A stretch of 64,000 nucleotides of DNA from Planctomycetota bacterium (GTDB taxonomy: Bacteria; Planctomycetota; B15-G4; SIAN01). A program made the position numbers and the translations under genes. How positions within the stretch are numbered: position 1 is the first letter of the stretch; every line of letters starts with the position of its first letter. The notes under the pieces were generated by a model. It worked only from the letters and a program-made list of their open reading frames with translations. It made no database searches and had not been told where the DNA came from. The stretch is from the NCBI GenBank assembly GCA_016795285.1, contig JAEUIC010000019.1, positions 136,442-200,441 on the forward strand, in the 5' to 3' direction. Below, one piece after another: positions 58,470 to 64,000 of this stretch.

Positions 58470-59954
58470 ATGCCGTTGCACCGTTCGCACGCGCTCGTCC
58501 TGCCCTTCTCGCTCCTCGCCGCCACGGCGATCGCGCAGCAGCCTGCGACGCCCCCCGCGGCTCCGAACGCGCCGGCCGTCGCGCGCGCCTGGACGCTGCT
58601 GATCTACGGCGCGACCGACAATGACGCCGAAGGCGACTTCCTCAGATTCCTGAACGACCTGCGCGCCGCCATCGCCGACGACCCGGCGCTCGAACTGGTC
58701 ACGTTCGTCGATCGCCACGCCGCCCACTCGAACGACGCGGCCACCTTCGGCGAGGACTTCACCGGCGGCCGCCTCTATCGGATGCACGCGACGTCGGCGG
58801 AACGGCTCGCCGGCGGCGACGAGTTTCCCGCCTGCGCGCTCGACGCCGAGTTCGAGCCCGACTCGGCCGACCCCGAGACGCTGCGCCAGTTCCTCGCGTT
58901 CGGGCAGGCCCGCTTCCCGGCGCCGCGCACGGCGCTGCTGATCTACGGCCACGCGAGCGGCGTCTCGCTCTGCCCCGACGAGCAGTCGCGCCGCAGCATC
59001 GGGATCCCCGAGCTCGCGCAGGCGGTCGGCAACGGCCACTCGGTCGACTGGGTCGCGCTCGAGCTCTGCAACATGGGCGGCGCCGAGATCGCCTACCAGT
59101 GGAGCGCCTTCGCCGACGGTTTCGCGACCGAGGTGCTGACCGCCATCCCCAACGCCGGCCCGCCGCTCGACTGGCGGCGCATCTTCGAGCGCGTCCACTC
59201 GCCGAGCCACGCCGCCTCGGCTGGTCGCGCCGACACGCTCGATCCGGCGACCATGAGCGCGATCGACTTCGGACGGCTCGTCGTCGAGGAGGGCGGCAAG
59301 GGGCGGCTCGCCCGCGCAGCGCGCTCGCCGCAGGCGGCGGAGCGTCTCGCCCATGAGGCGGTGGCGAGCTACCAGCTCGATCGCATCGGCGCAGTGAAGC
59401 GGGCGGTCGACGCGTTCGCCGTGGCGCTGGCCGCCGACGACGCCGACGGCAAGTCTCGTCGCGCGCTCGAGGCGCTGCGCGACGGCGGCGACGGGCAGCC
59501 GTCCGTGATGAACTACAGCGCCGGGCGGTTCGACGATGGCTTCGCCTTCGTCGATCTCGCCGCGCTGCTCGAGCGCGCCGCCCCGTGCGAGTCCCTGGGC
59601 GTGGCGGCGCGCGCCGCCGCCCGCGCCGCGCTCGCCGCCGTCGACGACTGCGTGGTCGACTCGTTCGGCATGCCGGGCTACGCCGGCTTCACCGCCGGCC
59701 GCCACGGCATGTTCCTCCACTTCCCCGATGGCGACGCGCCCGCCCCGCGGCTCGGCGGCGGCCGCAGCTGGAGCCGCAGCTGCTGGTACTCGCCGCGCCC
59801 CGCCAAGGACCACGAGGCGAACGTCGGCGAGTGGGCGTGGTGCCGCGACGGCGCGATCGAGGGCGACGGCGCCGTGCAGAACTGGTTCGAGCTGCTCGAC
59901 CGCTGGTACGACGTCGCCGACGCGAACGGCGGGCTGAACGGCTGGCGGGTCTGA
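58470..59954 (+). CDS. Secreted clostripain-family (C11-like) cysteine peptidase
   Basis: 494 residues from ATG 58470 (GGAG seven bases upstream) with a signal peptide ('LVLPFSLLAATAIAQQ'). The catalytic pair of the clan CD fold is visible: His in 'ALLIYGHASGVSLC' (about residue 157) and Cys in 'WVALELCNMGGAEIAYQWS' (about 200), the hallmarks of clostripain relatives, which usually cleave after Arg. 'WTLLIYGATDNDAEGD' at the start is the usual N-terminal strand with the first acidic residues. Auto-processing is plausible but not shown. It is 71 bp after the rhamnosidase. Confidence 0.87.
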   Translation: MPLHRSHALVLPFSLLAATAIAQQPATPPAAPNAPAVARAWTLLIYGATDNDAEGDFLRFLNDLRAAIADDPALELVTFVDRHAAHSNDAATFGEDFTGGRLYRMHATSAERLAGGDEFPACALDAEFEPDSADPETLRQFLAFGQARFPAPRTALLIYGHASGVSLCPDEQSRRSIGIPELAQAVGNGHSVDWVALELCNMGGAEIAYQWSAFADGFATEVLTAIPNAGPPLDWRRIFERVHSPSHAASAGRADTLDPATMSAIDFGRLVVEEGGKGRLARAARSPQAAERLAHEAVASYQLDRIGAVKRAVDAFAVALAADDADGKSRRALEALRDGGDGQPSVMNYSAGRFDDGFAFVDLAALLERAAPCESLGVAARAAARAALAAVDDCVVDSFGMPGYAGFTAGRHGMFLHFPDGDAPAPRLGGGRSWSRSCWYSPRPAKDHEANVGEWAWCRDGAIEGDGAVQNWFELLDRWYDVADANGGLNGWRV

Positions 59955-60053
59955 CCGCCGAGCGGCGCCGCCCCCCTGCGGCCCGCGCCCTCGCGCTATC
60001 GTCCGCGGCCCGCGCGGGCTCCCCCGCGCCCCACCGACCGCGGAGGCCTCGCC

Positions 60054-60923
60054 TTGATCGTCGCTCGCACCACTCGCGCCCGCATCCTCACCAAGTTGAA
60101 GGCGAAGCAGAAGGCGAGGAAGCCGCTGATGATCGCGAGCGCCGGCAGCGGCCTCGTGGCGGCGCTGCTCGAGTCGGCCGGCGTCGATTGCGTGAACACC
60201 TTCTCGGGAGCGCGGCTGCGCGCGAACGGCTGGGGCACCATGACGATGCTCTGGCCGATCCTCGACGCCAACGCGCAGACGCTCCGCTACACCAGGGAAG
60301 ACATCCTGCCGGCGATGAAGGGCGACGCCTTCGTCTGCGCCTGCCTGAATCCGAACGACCCGCTGAAGGACATGCGCATGGTGCTCGAGGAGTGCCGCGC
60401 CATGGGCGTCGAGTCGGTGTCGAACATCGGCCCCTCGATCAGCTACGTCGACAAGGGCAGCAACATCCGCAAGGTGCTCGAGTCGGCCGGCATCACGCTG
60501 CAGGCGGAGATCGACTTCCTGAAGCTCGCCCGCGAGATGAACTTCGTGACGATCGGGCTCGCCTTCGACGAGGAGGACAGCTGCCGCCTGGTCGAGGAGG
60601 CACAGCCCGACCTCTTCTGCTTCCACGCCGGCACCACGAAGGGCGGCCGGCGCGGCTTCGATTCGGGCGAGACGATCGCCGAGACGGCGGCGCGCACCGA
60701 GTCGGCCAACCAGAAGCTGCGCAAGCTGAAGAAGGACGTGCTGCTGGTCGCCCACGGCGCCGCGATGGAGACGCCCGAGGACGCGCAGTACATCCTCGAC
60801 CACACGAGCTGCGACGGCTTCTGGACCGGCAGCTCGACCGAGCGCCTCCCGATCGAGCGCGCCGTCACCGCGACGGCGAAGGAGTTCCGCAGCCTCTCGT
60901 TCAAGGGCCGCAAGGCGCGCTGA
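60054..60923 (+). CDS. Phosphoenolpyruvate-hydrolase-like TIM-barrel protein (Tm-1 C-terminal half homolog)
   Basis: 289 residues from TTG 60054, with GGAGG seven bases upstream. The chain fits the PEP-mutase/hydrolase-like TIM barrel found as the C-terminal half of the tomato antiviral protein Tm-1 and in bacterial neighbours of UPF0261 proteins: 'MIASAGSGLVAALLESAGVD', 'ANGWGTMTMLWPILDAN', 'LFCFHAGTTKGGRRGFDSGE', 'VAHGAAMETPEDAQYIL' and 'GFWTGSSTERLPIE'. The reaction is unproven. It is 88 bp before the UPF0261 gene, in an order opposite to the plant fusion. A TATCGT near 59997 may be a -10 box. Confidence 0.85.
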   Translation: MIVARTTRARILTKLKAKQKARKPLMIASAGSGLVAALLESAGVDCVNTFSGARLRANGWGTMTMLWPILDANAQTLRYTREDILPAMKGDAFVCACLNPNDPLKDMRMVLEECRAMGVESVSNIGPSISYVDKGSNIRKVLESAGITLQAEIDFLKLAREMNFVTIGLAFDEEDSCRLVEEAQPDLFCFHAGTTKGGRRGFDSGETIAETAARTESANQKLRKLKKDVLLVAHGAAMETPEDAQYILDHTSCDGFWTGSSTERLPIERAVTATAKEFRSLSFKGRKAR

Positions 60924-61011
60924 GCCGCGCCCGCCGCAACCCCCGCTGACACCGCCGACACCGCCGACACCACCACCGCTCGCGGCCCGCCGCCGCGCGA
61001 GGAGTTCCGAC

Positions 61012-62433
61012 ATGGCGAAGAAGAAGATCGCGATCCTGGCCACGCTCGACACGAAAGGTGCCGAGGCGCAGTTCCTGAAGGCGCAGTTGAAGCACTTGGG
61101 CAGCAAGGCGCTGATCGTCGACCTCGGCGTGCTCGGCGAGCCGCAATGCGAGGCGGACGTCGGCCGCAAGGAGGTCGCGAAGGCGGGCGGCACCGCGCTC
61201 GCCGAGCTGCAGAAGGCGGCGACGCGCGAGGCGGCCGCGCCGGTGATGGTCGCGGGCGCCACCGCGCTGCTGCTGAAGAAGGTCGCCGCCGGCAAGGTGC
61301 ACGGCGTGATCGGGTTGGGCGGCCTGCAGGGCACGGCAGCGTGCTGCAGCGTGATGCGCGCGCTCCCCTACGGCCTGCCGAAGGTGATGGTCTCGACGGT
61401 CGCGTCGGGCGACACCTCGCCCTACGTCGGCGTCAGCGACATCACGATGATGTTCAGCGTCGGCGACATCCTCGGGCTCAACGCCTTCATGCGGAAGGTG
61501 CTGGCCAATGCGGCCGGCGCCGCGCACGGCATGGCACAGGTGAAGGTGGAGCTGAACCGCGGAGAGTTGGGACAACGGAAGCGCAAGGCGGGCGAGAAGC
61601 CGCTGATCGGCATCTCGAACCTCGGCGTGCTGACGCAGGGCACGATGCTGGCGCAGGAGCTCTTCGCCAAGGCGGGCTACGAGACGATCGTATTCCACGC
61701 GGTCGGCACCGGCGGCCGCGCGATGGAGCGGATGATGCGGCAGGGCATCATCGGCGCCGTCTTCGACTACGCGATGGGCGAGATCTCCGACGCGCTGTTC
61801 CATGGCTTGCGCGCGGGCGACGCGACGCGCCTCACGGTGGCGGGCGAGCTCGGCCTGCCGCAGGTGCTGGTGCCGGGCGGCTCGGAGCACCTCGGCATCC
61901 TGGTCAGCGTCCCGAACCAGCTGCCCGATCGCTGGAAGGACCACAAGCACGTCTGGCACAACCCGGTCGTGCTGGCGCCGCGGTTGAACGCGGAGGAGCT
62001 GAAGACGGTCGCGGTCGAGATCGGCAAGCGGCTGCAGGCGACCAAGGGCGACGCGGTGCTGATGCTCCCGAAGCTCGGCACCGGCCGCTACGCGATGCCG
62101 GGCGGTCCGCTGAACGACCCGGCCGGTGACGCCGTCTACTTCGAGACGCTGAAGCAGGGCGTGCCGCCGACCCTCGAGATCGTCGAGCGCGAGCTGCACG
62201 CCGAGGATCCCGCCTTCGTCACCGAGGCGGTCGAGCGGCTGATCGCGCTGATCGAGAAGCAGCGCGGGGCCGGCAAGGCGAAGGGCGACGCGAAGAAGGA
62301 AGGCGCTGCGCGTGGCCGCAAGGCGAAAGGCGCCAAGGTGAAGGAGCCCAACGCGAAGACGGCCGCCGACGCCGGCGCTCCGAAGGCGAAGGGCTCCGGC
62401 AACGACGCGAAGGCGCGCGCGCGCGAGGCATGA
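61012..62433 (+). CDS. Tm-1-like ATP-binding protein (UPF0261 family)
   Basis: 473 residues. The first 400 match UPF0261: 'ILATLDTKGAEAQFLKAQLK', 'GVIGLGGLQGTAACCSVMRA', 'KVMVSTVASGDTSPYVGVSD', 'FHAVGTGGRAMERMMRQGII', 'VLVPGGSEHLGILV' and 'NPVVLAPRLNAEEL'. Together with the TIM-barrel gene it makes the two halves of a Tm-1-like protein, which in tomato binds ATP and inhibits viral replication protein; the bacterial role is unknown. The last 70 residues are a Lys/Ala/Gly-rich low-complexity tail not found in the typical family. Its stop overlaps the hydrolase ATG (ATGA). Confidence 0.9.
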   Translation: MAKKKIAILATLDTKGAEAQFLKAQLKHLGSKALIVDLGVLGEPQCEADVGRKEVAKAGGTALAELQKAATREAAAPVMVAGATALLLKKVAAGKVHGVIGLGGLQGTAACCSVMRALPYGLPKVMVSTVASGDTSPYVGVSDITMMFSVGDILGLNAFMRKVLANAAGAAHGMAQVKVELNRGELGQRKRKAGEKPLIGISNLGVLTQGTMLAQELFAKAGYETIVFHAVGTGGRAMERMMRQGIIGAVFDYAMGEISDALFHGLRAGDATRLTVAGELGLPQVLVPGGSEHLGILVSVPNQLPDRWKDHKHVWHNPVVLAPRLNAEELKTVAVEIGKRLQATKGDAVLMLPKLGTGRYAMPGGPLNDPAGDAVYFETLKQGVPPTLEIVERELHAEDPAFVTEAVERLIALIEKQRGAGKAKGDAKKEGAARGRKAKGAKVKEPNAKTAADAGAPKAKGSGNDAKARAREA

Positions 62434-63218
62434 GCGGCGGCCCGTTCGCGAACCTCCGCAACCGCGCCGGCGAGCGGCTCGATGTGGCGTTCGTCGCGCC
62501 GAGCGGCGACGCGGCGAGCGGCGCGCGGCCGCTCGTCGTGCTGGCGCATGGCGTGACGTCGGCGCACGATCGCCCCTACCTGATCGCGCTCGGTGAAGCG
62601 TTGGCGGCGCGCGGCGTCGCGGTCGCGCGCCTCTCCTTCGCCGGCAACGGCGCGAGCGAGGGGCGTTTCGAGGAGTGCTGCCCCACCAAGGAGGTCGACG
62701 ACCTCGGCGCGCTGCTCGATGCGGCGGTGGCGGCCGGCTTCGGGCCGCTCGGCTACGCGGGCCACAGCATGGGCGGCGCGGTCGGCGTGCTGCGCGCGGC
62801 GCGCGACGAGCGGATCGCCGCGCTCGTCTCGCTCGCCGGCATGCACCACGTCGGCCGCTTCTACGCGCGCGTCGCGGCGCAGCTGCGCTACGGCGAGCTC
62901 TTGCTCGGCAAGCCGGGCTGCCCGTGGGGCAAGGCGCTCGACGAGGACGCGCGCGCGCTCGGCTCGCTCGACGCGGCGGCGGCGGCCGTTCGCTGCCCGT
63001 GGCTCCTCGTCCACGGCACGATGGACGAGCTCGTGCCGATCGGCGACAGCTTCGACGCACGCGCCGCCGCGCAGGCAGCCGGCCACGCGCCGGAACTGCT
63101 CGCGCTGTCGGGCGTCGACCACCGCTTCACCGGCGCGATCGACGGCCTCGTGCGCGCCGTCGTGCCGTGGCTGGCGGAGCGGGTGTCATCCCGATCCGGG
63201 AGTGTTCCGCCGCCGTGA
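62430..63218 (+). CDS. Alpha/beta hydrolase
   Basis: 262 residues of serine-hydrolase fold: oxyanion-type 'LVVLAHGVTSAHDRPYL', nucleophile elbow 'GYAGHSMGGAVGV' (Ser at about residue 113), acid in 'LLVHGTMDELVPIGD' and His in 'LSGVDHRFTG'. Esterase or thioesterase-like small-molecule hydrolase; substrate unknown. It overlaps the UPF0261 gene by 4 nt and so belongs to the same operon. The last residues ('SSRSGSVPPP') are encoded within a copy of the dispersed 31-nt motif, suggesting that the natural end has been extended by that element. Confidence 0.87.
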   Translation: MSGGPFANLRNRAGERLDVAFVAPSGDAASGARPLVVLAHGVTSAHDRPYLIALGEALAARGVAVARLSFAGNGASEGRFEECCPTKEVDDLGALLDAAVAAGFGPLGYAGHSMGGAVGVLRAARDERIAALVSLAGMHHVGRFYARVAAQLRYGELLLGKPGCPWGKALDEDARALGSLDAAAAAVRCPWLLVHGTMDELVPIGDSFDARAAAQAAGHAPELLALSGVDHRFTGAIDGLVRAVVPWLAERVSSRSGSVPPP

Positions 63219-63288
63219 ACCGCACACCGCGTGGCGCCGCTGCGATGGTGCGGATGCCGTCGGCGGAACGCTCCCGGAACGAAATGTC
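63185..63288. repeat. REPIN-like inverted pair of the 31-nt motif
   Basis: The copy at 63185-63215 (plus) and the inverted copy at 63258-63288 flank a 42-bp spacer and can form a long hairpin at the convergent ends of two genes. They match the pattern at 8564-8594. The left copy contains the end of the hydrolase gene (stop at 63216-63218 follows directly), the right copy reaches into the stop of the minus-strand gene. Confidence 0.7.
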
Positions 63289-64000
63289 AGCGCGGCGGCA
63301 GGGTGATCTCGGCGGTCAGGCCGGCGCTGGTCGGCTCGAGTTCGATCGTCGTGCGGCGCGTTCCATCGGCGGCGGCGACGGTGACGCGGTAGCGCGCGGC
63401 CGCGAGGAGGTCGCCCTCGAGGCGCCCGGTCTCGGCGGCGAAGCGCGCCGGCAGGACGATCGTCCGGCGCTCTCCTGCCGACTCCTCGTGCAGTTCGATC
63501 GTGACGCGCGCGCCGGCGACGCCCGCGCCGTTGACCGAATCGACCACGCGCAGCCGCAGTGGCACCGTCGGCAACGTGGAGGCGACGGTCGCCGCGCCGC
63601 GCACCGGCGGCAGCTCGATCACCCACTCCGCGCCCTCGCTCGCCTCGCCGGCGGCGTCGCTCCTCGCATCGCTCGCGCCCGCCTGCGCCGCGAGCCGTTC
63701 GCACTGCGCCGCGGGATAGGGGCTCGCCGGATCCTCGAGCGCGAAGCGGCCCGCGCCGCCGCGGCAATCGGCGCGCACCTCGAGCGAGAGCGCGCCGAGC
63801 GGCACATCGGCGAAGGTGAAGCGCCCCGCGCCATCCGTCATCACGAAGCCGAGGTCGAGCGGCTCCGCGCCGCCGCGCACCGCGAGTCGCACGTCGCGGA
63901 ACGGGATCGCCGCGCCGCTCGCTCGATCGACCAACCGCCCTCGCACCGTGCGCGTCGCGACGGCCGGCGGCAGCTCGACGGTCGCCTGCAGCGGCGAACC
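63287..64000 (-). CDS. C-terminal part of carboxypeptidase-regulatory-like-domain protein (5' end outside window)
   Basis: Open to the window edge; 237 residues are visible. A carboxypeptidase-regulatory-like (transthyretin-like beta sandwich) domain is recognisable ('RGRLVDRASGAAIPFRDVRL', 'MTDGAGRFTFADVPLGALS'), with a second related domain beyond ('LRLRVVDSVNGAGVAGARVT'). Such domains typically come in series in large surface or secreted proteins. The start codon is upstream; a GTG at 63946 could be mistaken for it, but the frame continues with domain-like sequence ('LQATVELPPAVATRT'). It probably belongs to a longer extracellular protein. Confidence 0.78.
   Translation of the reverse strand, partial: GSPLQATVELPPAVATRTVRGRLVDRASGAAIPFRDVRLAVRGGAEPLDLGFVMTDGAGRFTFADVPLGALSLEVRADCRGGAGRFALEDPASPYPAAQCERLAAQAGASDARSDAAGEASEGAEWVIELPPVRGAATVASTLPTVPLRLRVVDSVNGAGVAGARVTIELHEESAGERRTIVLPARFAAETGRLEGDLLAAARYRVTVAAADGTRRTTIELEPTSAGLTAEITLPPR

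Overview
This is a very GC-rich chromosomal window, densely packed with genes on both strands. No intergenic stretch exceeds about 300 bp. I see no rRNA, tRNA, CRISPR array, insertion sequence or prophage. The content points to a Gram-negative-type bacterium, most likely a Planctomycetota member: an LptB-type ATPase, Lgt, a roughly 500-residue signal peptidase I with a large insert, separately encoded CoaB and CoaC, a kinase/sigma-54-activator fusion, two GT-C-like membrane proteins, and many secreted proteins without database-famous folds. The phylum call is inference from gene content. GTG and TTG starts and stop/start overlaps (ATGA, TGATG) are common.

Layout. 1-5177 (+): rph (3' part), rdgB, lepA, lepB, lptB, a tightly overlapping housekeeping operon. 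5395-8406 (+): an HD-GYP response regulator and etfBA, with a good sigma-70-like promoter before etfB. 8456-15617 (-): an alkyltransferase-like protein and SGNH protein, then purH, prfB (with an intact +1 programmed frameshift), coaC, coaB and a secreted protein. 15900-21023 (-): a 1707-residue Ser/Thr kinase - TPR-like - GAF - sigma-54 activator. 21170-22756 (+): a secreted repeat protein, followed by a 35/36-bp tandem array. 22934-29426 (-): lipoprotein, anti-sigma factor, ECF sigma factor, Ca-binding-type secreted protein, FHA/vWA membrane protein, dapA. 29488-33914 (+): rsmD, a small ORF, a secreted Pro/acid-tail protein with a strong terminator, manA and a pseudouridine synthase. 33886-35961 (-): a phosphodiesterase-like lipoprotein. 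35985-41720 (+): GT-C protein, lgt, an LRR protein with a duplicated cysteine module, and an HDOD-GGDEF protein. 41698-46032 (-): a DUF2723/TMEM260-like protein, cardiolipin synthase and an unknown protein. 46276-46701 (+): a small coiled-coil membrane protein. 46754-55307 (-): egtB, a sulfotransferase, and a translationally coupled operon of three SPFH/band-7 proteins plus a P1B metal ATPase. 55330-63218 (+): a GH78 rhamnosidase, a clostripain-family peptidase, the two halves of a Tm-1-like system and an alpha/beta hydrolase. 63287-64000 (-): the end of a surface-type protein.

The most interesting unit is the SPFH x3 + P1B-ATPase operon (46754-52843). Its four genes overlap by 4, 4 and 1 nt, which argues for a single membrane assembly linking metal export to a band-7 scaffold. 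Other notable signals are the CCx9CxHPCCx9CxxC[HN]P module of the LRR protein, a REPIN-like inverted pair of a dispersed 31-nt motif at 63185-63288 with a third copy at 8564-8594, the hairpin directly at the prfB start, and the tandem hairpin-forming array at 22769-22945. Cyclic-di-GMP turnover is represented by separate HD-GYP and GGDEF proteins. Envelope biogenesis is represented by lepB, lptB, lgt, cls and two GT-C-like proteins.
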